DNA from: Nitronereus sp964503895
Lineage (GTDB): Bacteria; Nitrospirota; Nitrospiria; Nitrospirales; UBA8639
NCBI GenBank assembly: GCA_964503895.1
Contig: CAZDCF010000002.1
Span: 1-64,000, forward strand
Reading direction: 5' to 3'
DNA length: 64,000 nt
In this document: positions 16,207 to 24,914 of the stretch, in pieces
How the letters are laid out: the number at the start of each line of letters is the position of its first letter
Position numbering within the stretch: position 1 is the first letter of the stretch
Translations under genes and position numbers: made by a program
The notes under the pieces: model-generated
The model's database searches: none
Told to the model about the DNA's origin: nothing
What the model saw: only the letters and a program-made list of their open reading frames with translations

Positions 16207-17296
16207 TTCGGCTAAGAACCAACCGGAAATTTACTCTGAACGCAATCTCTTTCGAATGCCTGCTGAATGGGAGCCGCACGAGGCCACCTGGCTAGGGTGG
16301 CCTCATAATGCTTCGGATTGGCTAGGCAAACTTTCAGCTATTCACTGGGTATATACAGAGATAGTCAGGAAATTAATCGTAGGGGAACAAGTCTGGATTT
16401 TGGTGAATTCAAAACCTCATGAAGATCTGGCAAAGCGTTTTTTGTTCAGAGCTGGAGTGAACACTAAGGATGTTCGATTTTTTCAAATACCAACTAACCG
16501 TAGTTGGACCCGTGACTTTGGTCCGATTGTTGTTAAAAATAGTTTGCCGCAACTACATCGGGTCGTTGCTCAGTTTGGTTTTAACGCATGGGCTCGGTAT
16601 TCAGATTGGAAAAAAGATAATCAGGTTCCGGTTCGGTTAGCGAAACGATTGAATTACCCAATAATCCCTGTAGTTGTTAATGGACGCAAAGTAGTGCTTG
16701 AAGGGGGAAGCATCGATATTAACGGTGCTGGAACATTGTTGACCACTGAAGAATGTCTGTTGGATTCATGTAGTCAGGTGCGCAATCCAGGCATGAAGGC
16801 TGAGGATTATGAGACAATATTTGGAAAATTCCTAGGTGTAAACAATGCAGTATGGCTTAACGAGGGCATAGCGGGTGATGATACCCATGGCCATGTTGAT
16901 GACTTTTGTCGCTTTGTCGACGCTAAGCGAGTGGTGCTTTGCCAGGAACGAAATGGTCACGATGAAAATCATCGACCATTAACGGAGAATAGAGAGCGTC
17001 TTGATAGTGCAAGATTGGAAGATGGGTCAAAAATTGAAGTGATCCCTTTGCCCATGCCCAATCCTTTATATTTTGATGGGCGTCGATTGCCAGCAAGCTA
17101 CGCGAATTTTTACATTGGCAATGCCGCGGTATTAGTGCCCACCTTCAATGATCCCAATGACCGCGTGGCATTAGGTATTTTAGGTGAACTCTTTCAGGAT
17201 CGTCCTGTTATCGGAATTCATGCTGTTGATTTGGTTTGGGGATTTGGAACTATTCATTGCATGACACAGCAACTTCCAGCCATTCTCGTGTCTTAA
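16181..17296 (+). CDS. aguA: Agmatine deiminase
   Basis: The protein (371 residues from 16181) is a peptidyl-arginine-deiminase family enzyme that turns agmatine into N-carbamoylputrescine. It has the substrate-binding SWTRDFGPI, the EGGSID loop, the catalytic DDTHGHVDDFCRF His region and the nucleophile Cys360 in GTIHCMTQQ. The reading frame overlaps aguB by 26 bases if the ATG at 16181 is used. A GTG at 16196 with GAAGG about 10 bases upstream would give an 11-base overlap and may be the true start. The overlap implies translational coupling to aguB. Confidence 0.92.
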   Translation: MKAIIVNSNSAKNQPEIYSERNLFRMPAEWEPHEATWLGWPHNASDWLGKLSAIHWVYTEIVRKLIVGEQVWILVNSKPHEDLAKRFLFRAGVNTKDVRFFQIPTNRSWTRDFGPIVVKNSLPQLHRVVAQFGFNAWARYSDWKKDNQVPVRLAKRLNYPIIPVVVNGRKVVLEGGSIDINGAGTLLTTEECLLDSCSQVRNPGMKAEDYETIFGKFLGVNNAVWLNEGIAGDDTHGHVDDFCRFVDAKRVVLCQERNGHDENHRPLTENRERLDSARLEDGSKIEVIPLPMPNPLYFDGRRLPASYANFYIGNAAVLVPTFNDPNDRVALGILGELFQDRPVIGIHAVDLVWGFGTIHCMTQQLPAILVS

Positions 17297-17334
17297 CCCT
17301 TCTGTTAGTATTTAAGTTTTTTACTTTACCTTCT

Positions 17335-17437
17335 TGGTAGCGATCTAGAGACCATTCCTGACTATTATTTCATAGATGAGCGCGACGCTATTGAATAGGT
17401 AGATAGCTGCAATGAAGGTTTGCTGGCATCGCTACCA
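17335..17437. repeat. 10-bp inverted repeat bounding 83 bases
   Basis: TGGTAGCGAT (17335-17344) and ATCGCTACCA (17428-17437) are exact inverted copies in the 252-base gap between aguA and the HAD gene. They could form a long hairpin or be ends of a small decayed element. No coding sequence lies between them and no T-run follows. Confidence 0.3.
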
Positions 17438-17548
17438 TTAAAGATAGTAATTGTCCTATGTCTTGACACCATAGGCAAAAATAGCGATCCTGCAAATTCC
17501 AAAGTTGGTCATGTCTTTATTCTAAAAAAGTAATGGATCAGGGTTAAA

Positions 17549-18097
17549 ATGGTAAAAATGAAGCCTGGATTTGCAGTAGATATTGATAACGTGTTGGCCA
17601 TGGCAGAAGAAGAAGTGCAGCGGATTTATCGTGAGTTGACCGGAGAGGTTTGGCCTCGTGAGTTATATGCTAGTGCAGGTGGGTTGGATCGTAGTGATAT
17701 GGACCGCGAGCTTATCAAGGAAATCTTTGATTATTTCCATGATCAAAGTATTCCTTGTCTTTCGGTCATGCCTGGCGCCCGTTCAGCATTAGCCGTTCTT
17801 CAACAGCAGTTCCGAATTGTTATTATCACCGCGAGGCGCCCCAGTGCGCGATCGCAGACCTTGGATTGGTTGCATGTTCATGGCTTGCCATTCGATGAAC
17901 TACATTTAACTGATGAAAAAACCGGTGTGGCGGATAATTTAGTTTTTGCGGTTGATGATCACCCTGATCATGTTCAAGGCTATGTGAAGCAAGGTATCCA
18001 GGTTTTTATTATGGATCAACCGTGGAACCAGTGTTTTTCTGCCAGCGGAGTGACCCGGGTTACTAACTGGAAGCAACTACTGAAAAATATCCATTAA
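17549..18097 (+). CDS. HAD-family 5'(3')-nucleotidase-like phosphatase (NT5C type)
   Basis: The 182-residue protein has HAD motif I VDIDNVL (Asp11, Asp13), motif II IITARRP (about 92), and a Lys then Asp-Asp pair in DEKTGV...VFAVDDHPDH for motifs III and IV. Size and motifs match the NT5C group of deoxyribonucleotidases and small HAD phosphatases. The substrate cannot be read from sequence. It stands alone with a weak upstream site. Confidence 0.75.
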   Translation: MVKMKPGFAVDIDNVLAMAEEEVQRIYRELTGEVWPRELYASAGGLDRSDMDRELIKEIFDYFHDQSIPCLSVMPGARSALAVLQQQFRIVIITARRPSARSQTLDWLHVHGLPFDELHLTDEKTGVADNLVFAVDDHPDHVQGYVKQGIQVFIMDQPWNQCFSASGVTRVTNWKQLLKNIH

Positions 18098-18175
18098 AAT
18101 TTAGGATAGCAGCGTTACCGAGTAATAATTTCCAGGTGAGAGACCTATCTGTTTTCCCTATTTAAGTAAAATGCT

Positions 18176-18853
18176 ATGTCTAAAATTGAGAAGATATACT
18201 TCCCGCATTGTGGATTAATTAAACTCTTAATCCAGTCCAAGCGAGATATCCGATCACATGAACAGTATGGTGATCTGGATGATGAGTCGAATGAATGGTT
18301 TTATTGGAATCGGGTATGGGTATCGGAAGTGGCGTTATCGGATTATCTTATTCAAGAATATTCTCCCAATGGTTTATTCAATAAAACTATTTTAGAGTTG
18401 GGGTGTGGAACTGGCCTAGCTGGTTTAGTCTGCGCAAAATTGGGTGGGGTGCCTACCTTTTCTGACAAAGTTCCAATGGTTATGGAATCCATAAAAGAAA
18501 GCTGTCGTCTCAACGGCATATCTACATACCACACACAAGTCCTGGATTGGTCGAATCCCAAAGACTTTGGCAAATCCTTTGATCTAGTATTGGGCAGTGA
18601 AATTTTTTATGACAGTTCGTTTCTTGGTGATATCTGTCAACTCTTGAGGAGGAAACTATTGCTTGAAGGGAGTACAGGGCTATTTTGCGATCCTGGCCGG
18701 TTAGGCCTTAAGGCCTTGGAGTCATGCTTTCTTGAGTATTTTAGTGTTTCGGTAAAAGATCTGGTAATTGAGTGGCCAAGGCACTCACGCAAGAAAAGCA
18801 AAACTCATTCTATGTTCTTGTATCAACTGACCAAGCGCTCCTTTTTCCCTTAA
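18176..18853 (+). CDS. Class I SAM-dependent methyltransferase (METTL21/Nnt1-like)
   Basis: The 225-residue protein carries SAM motif I LELGCGTGLAGL near residue 72-83 and the FDLVLGSEIFYD segment (motif IV-like) near 140. The WFYWNRVWVSEVALSDYL segment ahead of motif I resembles the protein-lysine methyltransferase group related to METTL21 and to nicotinamide N-methylase-like proteins. The target is unknown. It lies 78 bases after the HAD gene and may share its transcript. Confidence 0.7.
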   Translation: MSKIEKIYFPHCGLIKLLIQSKRDIRSHEQYGDLDDESNEWFYWNRVWVSEVALSDYLIQEYSPNGLFNKTILELGCGTGLAGLVCAKLGGVPTFSDKVPMVMESIKESCRLNGISTYHTQVLDWSNPKDFGKSFDLVLGSEIFYDSSFLGDICQLLRRKLLLEGSTGLFCDPGRLGLKALESCFLEYFSVSVKDLVIEWPRHSRKKSKTHSMFLYQLTKRSFFP

Positions 18854-18957
18854 TCACATTATGGGGACAAAGCATTTTTCTCATGTCACGAGTTGGGTAG
18901 GGGTATGCTAGCGTAAGGTTGATCTATAAAAGTCAGTTCTTAGATAAAGCGTTTTAC

Positions 18958-19818
18958 TTACTTAACGCGAAAAATGTTTTGGGCATCTTGCGTTTTTTGT
19001 TGTTTTAACGCCCGATAAATTTGAGAACCATCAGCTAATTGCATCCGAACATTGTGTGGCGTTACTTTTGCGCAATCTCCTGAGGCGGTTTTCTCGAAAG
19101 ATGCTAACCGGGTAATCGAAGTATCTTTTCGTTGAATGCGCAGTGTTGTCGAAACGCAGGAACCAGTTTTTGCTGGTTGCGTGACAATAGTGGATTCATC
19201 CCATGATTTGATTTCATAAATGTTCGTATAACTTAACAAAGTTGGCGTGTAACCAGGTGCTAATTTGGCCGTAGAAACCGAGCACAGGTTCCATTTCTTG
19301 TGGCAAGAAATTTGTGATGTTTGTAAAGCTTCTGCGACTGGGAGATTTTCTAAAGCCCATGTTCCGTGTGCAGATACCACTTCATCCCACTGTTTGTCAT
19401 TAAAGCTGAATTTTGGGATGAAGGGAATCATTTGCTCTAAGGTGCTGTTGTCATCAGTGAGATGTTGTAAGGTTTCCTTATTTATGTTGCCAGTTTGAGT
19501 AATGCCCACGTTTTTTTGATAGGCTTTTAATGCATCTTGTGTTGTTTTGTCGAACTCGCCCGTAAAGGGACCAATCCCATATCCAAACCTTCCTAGGTAA
19601 ATCTGGGTGCCCAAAACCAGCAATCTATATTCTTCTGGGGTTAGTTTATTCAATTCTTTTTCTTCTTTTGTTTGTTGATGAGTTTTTTGTGGAGAGTTTG
19701 GCTTGGTGATTCTTGTTGGGTCCGAATCAGGTCGCTTTGATGATTGGGCGAAGATAGTTGTTGATAAACTGCAAAGAAAAACCGCACTCACAAGTATATG
19801 ATTCCATTGCATGGACAC
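18958..19818 (-). CDS. Exported protein with peptidoglycan-binding-like domain
   Basis: The 286-residue protein has a signal peptide (about 5-25, cleavage near IFAQ). A Thr/Lys/Gln-rich linker follows, then a PG_binding_1-like three-helix unit, LGTQIYLGRFGYGIGPFTGEFDKTTQDALKAYQKNVG (about 69-105). The C-terminal 140 residues have Cys residues and beta-rich sequence and are not recognised. GTG at 19818 and ATG at 19812 are both possible starts behind AAAGGAGG. It likely binds cell-wall material in the periplasm. Confidence 0.7.
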   Translation of the reverse strand: MSMQWNHILVSAVFLCSLSTTIFAQSSKRPDSDPTRITKPNSPQKTHQQTKEEKELNKLTPEEYRLLVLGTQIYLGRFGYGIGPFTGEFDKTTQDALKAYQKNVGITQTGNINKETLQHLTDDNSTLEQMIPFIPKFSFNDKQWDEVVSAHGTWALENLPVAEALQTSQISCHKKWNLCSVSTAKLAPGYTPTLLSYTNIYEIKSWDESTIVTQPAKTGSCVSTTLRIQRKDTSITRLASFEKTASGDCAKVTPHNVRMQLADGSQIYRALKQQKTQDAQNIFRVK

Positions 19819-20024
19819 TATCCTCCTTTAGGAAAGCAAAGGTTGCCTATAGCTAACGAATACGGTTGCTTAGGTACGTCAAATTAGCAAAATTCTTCAA
19901 TGACAAAATAGTTCGGAGCTTATATCGCTCGAGGGAATCGAGAAGCAATATAGGGTTAAACATGTTGTGGTAGAGAACGAGGGAGATAAAAAATATTTTA
20001 TTATAACTATAAGATGAGAAATTA

Positions 20025-20447
20025 TTAGATTTCGATAGCTCCTCCATGTAGATCCGTATCTACATCTTTCAACTCCAATTTATTTCCCACATGCCAGTGT
20101 TCAGAAGTCACTTCCGAAACCATACCCCCTGGCAAATAAAACTTTGCCTGGGGAATCGAGACCTCAGTTTGACTCTCTTTTTTTACCGCAAGAATAACTC
20201 CTTTTAAAGTCTTGTCCACGAGTAAGGCTTTATCTCCATCGACTTTAAGCTCAAATCGGTCTTGGGAATTCGAGGCCCAAGTATTGTGTTCGAGTTTGGC
20301 GACCTGCGTGCCTGTGGGATTATATAAATCCATTGACAAGAGCAAAGCTCCATCATCGGAAATTGTCACTTGAATCAAGTTCTGGCCTTCAGCCAGAAAT
20401 ATACCGTTGGTGTTTCGTAAATGATTCGAGCCGATGGAAATGTCCAT
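20025..20447 (-). CDS. Hypothetical beta-rich protein
   Basis: The 140-residue protein has no signal peptide and no family I know. Its pattern of alternating short strands (GIFLAEGQNLIQVTISDDGALLLSMDLYN) suggests an all-beta domain. AAGAAAGGG before the ATG supports the start. Its neighbours are unrelated orphan exported proteins. Confidence 0.6.
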   Translation of the reverse strand: MDISIGSNHLRNTNGIFLAEGQNLIQVTISDDGALLLSMDLYNPTGTQVAKLEHNTWASNSQDRFELKVDGDKALLVDKTLKGVILAVKKESQTEVSIPQAKFYLPGGMVSEVTSEHWHVGNKLELKDVDTDLHGGAIEI

Positions 20448-20731
20448 AGAAACCCTTTCTTAGTTTATAACCGGTGATGCGAGCCAGGAAATGGCTTCCA
20501 GTTATTTATCCAAGAAAATGCACCATACCGAACCAAAACCGAGCCGGTCAACCACATGACAAATATGCAATGGTGCTGAAGGTTGATGTATTGACATTCC
20601 CTTGCACAAGGAAAAATGAATATTTAGATAATTTCGTGGTTAAATTGCAATTTGGATTGATTAATAACGTTTACGAGTTAAGAAGAAATCAAAGAAGTTA
20701 TTTGCCGATACTTTATTCATGGATGTCTACT

Positions 20732-21430
20732 TTAATCTTGTGGCCAATGTAAGAAATACTGTACTCCATCAATCTGTATCACTGGCATGATCATGCCTGA
20801 CTCTACTCCATCATGTGAGAAAGTATAAATAATAGATTCCCATGGTATCAGTTTCCCAGTAAAGAGAACGCGAATTTCTGTGGCAAGGCCTTGGTCAATC
20901 CGATTTTGAATGGCTTGAAGAAGGCGTGGGGATGGTTTAGAAACCATTTCATTAGGAAAGCCAATGGGTTTAAATCGTACAATGCCCCAGGTTGTTTGGG
21001 TGGGATTTGGGCCAATAACTACCTTATATCCTTGATGCTTGCCATCAAATTCTCGAAGAATTCCGTCCCAAAAAAAAGCGAGACGTTGATTCAGTAATGG
21101 GTGTTCTTCACGGAGTTCATCCCGTTGGCGATTCAGTGCGAATAATCTTGCCCCATGTTCTTGGCCTGGTGGATCGTGCATTTGATTCCAATTCGGTGGA
21201 ACATTTTCAAGTTCTCTGAGAAAAGCTTCTTGTTCTTCAGCTGTGAGTAGGGGGCGAATGGATTTTTCTTTGAGAAGCAAATCAATTTTTGAGTTCTGCA
21301 AATAGCTTAGAGGCTTAATGCCAGAGAGTAGTTCCGAGGAAGTCGTCATGGACGGTGAGAGAAAAATGAAAGCTATAAAGAAGCAAAAAATCCTATAGCA
21401 AGTTAGGTGTAAGTAATGGGTGTCGTTCAT
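20732..21430 (-). CDS. Hypothetical exported protein
   Basis: Starting at 21430 gives a signal segment (YRIFCFFIAFIFLSPSMTTS) and a soluble part of about 200 residues with LLTAEEQEAFLRELENVPPNW and VVIGPNPTQTTWGIVRFKP. I recognise no family. The open frame extends upstream to 21538, but that extension encodes an unrelated ABC-ATPase-like stretch (see 21458-21538), so the shorter start is preferred. The 284-base gap downstream to the 20025 gene holds only an unconvincing plus-strand frame. Confidence 0.6.
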   Translation of the reverse strand: MNDTHYLHLTCYRIFCFFIAFIFLSPSMTTSSELLSGIKPLSYLQNSKIDLLLKEKSIRPLLTAEEQEAFLRELENVPPNWNQMHDPPGQEHGARLFALNRQRDELREEHPLLNQRLAFFWDGILREFDGKHQGYKVVIGPNPTQTTWGIVRFKPIGFPNEMVSKPSPRLLQAIQNRIDQGLATEIRVLFTGKLIPWESIIYTFSHDGVESGMIMPVIQIDGVQYFLHWPQD

Positions 21431-21457
21431 GAATAAAGGCCTCGAATGAGTGCTCTT

Positions 21458-21538
21458 TGATGCGCGTAATCGCGCGTCCAAATTCGATAGAAGACCATCA
21501 AAAAAGAATAATTTGTATCTGTGGAGAATAGCTCTCAA
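21458..21538 (-). pseudogene. Relic of an ABC transporter ATPase (Walker B / D-loop region)
   Basis: In frame with and upstream of the 20732 gene, the minus strand encodes LRAILHRYKLFFFDGLLSNLDARLRAS. This mirrors the RAIxRxPKxFLFDEPLSNLDAKLR core of MalK/UgpC/PotA-type ATPases. The catalytic Glu and the Pro of DEP are changed to Gly and Leu. An in-frame stop (TAG) lies two codons before the match, and no other part of an ATPase is visible nearby. It is a short decayed remnant, not a functional gene. Confidence 0.6.
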
Positions 21539-21598
21539 TGTGTCTATTTTTTAAAAAATGAAGTTGCCATATTGGGGCTTATAAAAATTCAATTGATC

Positions 21599-21973
21599 CT
21601 ATTTGTTTGGTGCACCGGCGCCATACCGTTTCAGCAGATATTCTAAAACCAGAGGCGCTTTTTGTACTAAAAGCAAGCGCGCTTTTGGATTGTGACATTG
21701 TCCGGCCAAAATCCAACCAAATGCTTTTTCATGGTCGCCTTTGTGAAAGGCATTGATGGCGTTCACCAAACAATCACGGCCTGAAACTCGTCCACGAAGA
21801 ATTTTAGGCGGCCCAGCCTTTACTATAAAATTTTTGCACCCTCCGCCGGCTGAAGGCTTGGTATTATTCCACATCCAATCTACTTCATCTTGGTAGGCTA
21901 AGACTATTAAAGGACTGCCAAGGGTGATTGTTAGTACAACTAACAACAGAGCAACAAGGTGATTTGTTGTCAT
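21599..21973 (-). CDS. Small exported Cys-containing hypothetical protein
   Basis: The 124-residue protein has a signal peptide (ALLLVVLTITLGSPLIVLA). The mature part has three Cys (GGGCKNF, GRDCLVNA, AGQCHNPK) and a helical pair, INAFHKGDHEKAFGWILAG and ARLLLVQKAPLVLEYLL, which looks like a degenerate helical repeat. It is not a family I can name. It lies in a run of short exported orphan genes. Confidence 0.6.
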   Translation of the reverse strand: MTTNHLVALLLVVLTITLGSPLIVLAYQDEVDWMWNNTKPSAGGGCKNFIVKAGPPKILRGRVSGRDCLVNAINAFHKGDHEKAFGWILAGQCHNPKARLLLVQKAPLVLEYLLKRYGAGAPNK

Positions 21974-22293
21974 AGCGTGCTTCTTTTCTTAACTAAAGGG
22001 TTCTTGTTTTTTGGCCCGAATTGTAGATCGCAGTTCAGGCTATTCTTCATCAGGTTCGAGGCCGATCGAATTCGCAGAATTAAAAGAAGCTAATAGGCTG
22101 CTCTTTGTTAGGTATTTTGGAGGCAGCTCAAGCTGCATTGGTGGATGGCGAATAAAAATTATGAAGATTGTTATAAAGAAGTTAGCAAGAATGTCAATGG
22201 GTTTGGTAGAATAAGGGGCTGCCTTTTTTGAGGGGCTGCGAAATAACAACAGGGCAGGAATTTTTTAATTTCTTTCTTGTGGAGTAAAATTTG
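21974..22293. other. Intergenic region without convincing gene
   Basis: Short frames exist on both strands but none has a good ribosome-binding site or recognisable content. The region separates the minus-strand exported gene from the plus-strand FKBP gene and should contain divergent promoters, which I cannot place with confidence. Confidence 0.4.
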
Positions 22294-22845
22294 ATGGAGT
22301 CTCGAATGTTTGTTTTTTTTGACTTTCTTGTAATACGAATAGCTATGCTAGTTTTTCTATTGGCTACGATATTGCCGGTATTAGCCAATGCAGAGGAAAA
22401 TGTTCTTGATACTGTGAGAGCTGGGAAGCAAATTTCTTTTGAGTTTATTTTGACATTGGAGGACGAAATAGTAATTAACACTAATGTCGGTGGGGAGCCG
22501 TTGACATATATTCACGGATTGCAACAAATCATGCCTGGCCTAGAAAATGGTTTAAAAGGTATGAAAGTCGGGGAGGCGAAAAAGATTATCGTGCAGCCAG
22601 AAGACGGTTATGGCTTGATCGATGAACATGCCTATATGGAAGCTGAGAAGGCAAACATTCCTCCTGAGGTCTTAAATGTTGGTGCGGTTGTTGAAAGGCG
22701 AGATAGTACCGGGCATCCTATTTACCCACGCATAAAGGAAATTGGTGAAGATGAAGTGATTCTTGACTACAACCACCCTCTTGCTGGAATGGTTCTTTAT
22801 TTTGATGTAAAGATTCTAGATATTCGCAAACCAGATACTACCTAA
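22294..22845 (+). CDS. FKBP-type peptidyl-prolyl isomerase, exported or membrane-anchored
   Basis: The ATG at 22294 (TTG at 22291 is adjacent) follows a GTGGAG site. Residues about 10-33 form a signal or anchor (IRIAMLVFLLATILPVLANA). The rest matches SlyD-like FKBP: VRAGKQISFEFILTLEDE, YIHGLQQIMPGLENGLKGMKVGEAKKI, QPEDGYG and DYNHPLAG. The inserted flap between residues about 110 and 150 fits the SlyD group, though the SlyD His-rich metal tail is absent. It should assist folding of envelope proteins. Confidence 0.85.
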   Translation: MESRMFVFFDFLVIRIAMLVFLLATILPVLANAEENVLDTVRAGKQISFEFILTLEDEIVINTNVGGEPLTYIHGLQQIMPGLENGLKGMKVGEAKKIIVQPEDGYGLIDEHAYMEAEKANIPPEVLNVGAVVERRDSTGHPIYPRIKEIGEDEVILDYNHPLAGMVLYFDVKILDIRKPDTT

Positions 22846-22877
22846 AATCGGCATAGAAAGCCCCCTGCCCCTGCGCA

Positions 22878-24077
22878 TTGAGTGTGGCGAAAAACCTTAT
22901 GAAAAACCATTCTGTGCTCCAAGAACGTCTTCAAGCCAAGTTACCTTCCAGTTTGGGATTGTATATACATATTCCGTTTTGTCGCGAGCGTTGTCAGTTC
23001 TGTGCCTTTTACGTGAAACCGCACTATCATGAATATGTTGAGGCTTTTCTCAATGGCTTAGCGCAAGAAATAGATGCTTATGGCGAACTATATGGTTTAA
23101 ATGCCATTCCTGTGACCTCTGTGTATTTTGGTGGAGGTACCCCTACAGCGCTATCCGCCAAGCAATTGGTTATGGTGTTGGACAATATTGAAAGGATTTT
23201 TAGAGTTTCTCCAGAGGCTGAATTATCGATAGAAGCTCATCCTGGTACGATAAATTTTGAAAATCTGGCTGTATTGTATTCTCGTGGTTTTAATAGACTA
23301 AGTATTGGGGCTCAATCTTTCGATGATCGTGAGCTACGCCAATTGGGAGGGCGTTCAGAAAGTCAAACTACAGAAAAGGCTTTTGAATTAGCCCGTCAAG
23401 TAGGATTCAAAAATATCAATTTGGATCTCATGTATGGTTTTCCCGAGCATACTCTATACTCTTGGGAGGAGACTTTGGATTATACAATAAACCTAAACCC
23501 CGCTCACGTATCGTGTTATGCGTTTACGGTTGAAGAAGGCTCATATTTTTACGAAAAAGTCCTTGCCAGAGAAGCGCATAGACCCGAAGAAGCTTTGCAA
23601 AATGACTTGGGGAAATTTACGGTAATTATTTTAGAGAGAAAAGGGTATGAACAATATGAAATTTCTAACTTTTGTCAGTCTGGTTTTTCATGTCAACATA
23701 ATTTGCGCTATTGGACGAGCGAAGCGTATCTAGGGCTTGGCCCTAGCGCCCAATCTTATCTGAGCGGTGTCAGATTTGGAAATGTCGGTGATTTAAATTC
23801 GTATTGTGAAATTCTTGCCAGTGGGGGGTTGCCTTTTGATAACCTAGAGCCACTGAGCATTCAAGAAATTCAAAAAGAAAGAATTGTCTTTGGATTAAGG
23901 ATGAGAAAGGGGGTATCCGTGGAGCAGGTGCGATTATTTTCAGAACAAAATTATTCTTGGGGGCAGTCTTTAATTACTCTGGAAAATCAAGGGTTTATTG
24001 CTGAAGAGGAAGGGCACATTCGGCTAACTGCGAAAGGCATTCAGTTTGCTGACTCGGTGTCCGTTGCCTTAATTTGA
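22878..24077 (+). CDS. hemW: Radical SAM protein HemW (coproporphyrinogen oxidase-like)
   Basis: The 399-residue protein has the radical-SAM cluster motif CRERCQFC (Cys35, Cys39, Cys42) after LGLYIHIPF, then YFGGGTPTAL and SIEAHPGTI. It ends in a HemN C-terminal domain with GFIAEEEGHIRLTAKG. Motif spacing and length fit HemW, a heme chaperone often annotated as oxygen-independent coproporphyrinogen oxidase. The start is uncertain: TTG at 22878, GTG at 22884 or ATG at 22899, none with a clear ribosome-binding site. Confidence 0.88.
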   Translation: MSVAKNLMKNHSVLQERLQAKLPSSLGLYIHIPFCRERCQFCAFYVKPHYHEYVEAFLNGLAQEIDAYGELYGLNAIPVTSVYFGGGTPTALSAKQLVMVLDNIERIFRVSPEAELSIEAHPGTINFENLAVLYSRGFNRLSIGAQSFDDRELRQLGGRSESQTTEKAFELARQVGFKNINLDLMYGFPEHTLYSWEETLDYTINLNPAHVSCYAFTVEEGSYFYEKVLAREAHRPEEALQNDLGKFTVIILERKGYEQYEISNFCQSGFSCQHNLRYWTSEAYLGLGPSAQSYLSGVRFGNVGDLNSYCEILASGGLPFDNLEPLSIQEIQKERIVFGLRMRKGVSVEQVRLFSEQNYSWGQSLITLENQGFIAEEEGHIRLTAKGIQFADSVSVALI

Positions 24078-24092
24078 AATTTGCGTTTAGTT

Positions 24093-24395
24093 TTATTCTG
24101 TAGTGCTAACTTCTGTAGGGTTTTCATGGTCAATAGTTCGGCACAGATTGTCTAGCCAGCGACCAGAACATTCCAATATTTCCCGAATCATGGTTTCAGG
24201 GTATTTTGTCTGGTGAATAGTCCATTGGCATATATACTCTAGCAAATGTTGCCGTTCAAACTTTTGAGTAGAAGTTTCAGCCAAGGATACCATTTCCAGT
24301 ATGCCTGTTTGGACAATATCCTCAACTTCTGAAAGGCCATAGGACGTTCTAGTTGTCACATATTGCGCGATACGATGAATTTCACTTTGGTCCAT
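24093..24395 (-). CDS. Small hypothetical protein
   Basis: The 100-residue soluble protein is mainly helical and acidic, with Trp and Cys in YICQWTIHQTKYPETM and LECSGRWLDNLCR. I recognise no family. It converges on hemW with a 15-base gap. No clear ribosome-binding site precedes its ATG. Confidence 0.5.
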   Translation of the reverse strand: MDQSEIHRIAQYVTTRTSYGLSEVEDIVQTGILEMVSLAETSTQKFERQHLLEYICQWTIHQTKYPETMIREILECSGRWLDNLCRTIDHENPTEVSTTE

Positions 24396-24914
24396 GAATC
24401 TTATGTGTCTGAGATTGAGAATAAACAGGTGGCAAGGATCACAGGATCACATTGTAAGGCGTTGCTTGGTAGTTATACAACATTTACCCAAAGCATAAAA
24501 ATTCTTTGCTACAGAAGATGCATAAAAAATAGGCATATTGCTCTTTGAAGCATGGTTTGAGGAATGGTGCTTTTTATAAACAACGTTATATACATCTTAT
24601 TAACAGATTTTGTGGACATACTAATCGAACTAAAAAAAAGAAACTTTACTGGCAAACTTGAAAGTATCAAATAACCTAAAATTTAAATTACCTATATTTC
24701 ACAGATACTTTGTTCGTTGAAAACTGTTAATCCTAGATCTGAGTTGAAGATTCGAACCTGGGTAAACTAAAAGTAAGACTTCAAGGATAGAATCGAATTT
24801 TTCAATTGTTATCCACAATTAGTAGTTGGGAATCATTATTGGAGCATTTTTAATTATGCATAAAGACTGGCTGATCGGCTGAGCATGATTTTAGATTGGT
24901 CGAGGTCTAGGGGT
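24396..24914. other. AT-rich intergenic region with a perfect DnaA-box
   Basis: No gene, tRNA or terminator is convincing in these 519 bases. The central part (about 24560-24720) is strongly AT-rich. TTATCCACA at 24809-24817 is an exact DnaA-box consensus, and a weaker TGTGGACAT lies near 24611. The neighbours are not replication genes. Confidence 0.45.
24809..24817 (+). promoter_or_regulatory. DnaA-box consensus
   Basis: TTATCCACA matches the consensus exactly and lies in an AT-rich non-coding stretch. A single 9-mer of this kind is expected about once in two such windows by chance, so function is not proven. Confidence 0.3.

Noticed and set aside
20474..20752. 92-codon plus-strand frame in the gap between two orphan genes
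   Set aside because: No ribosome-binding site, low-complexity basic composition, and it runs into the end of the 20732 gene.
22011..22214. 67-codon plus-strand frame before the FKBP gene
   Set aside because: TTG start without ribosome-binding site, no recognisable content, and no sign of conservation can be judged.
24740..24770. tRNA-like T-loop on the minus strand (GGTTCGAATC)
   Set aside because: The flanking bases do not form a T-stem, and no acceptor or anticodon arm exists.
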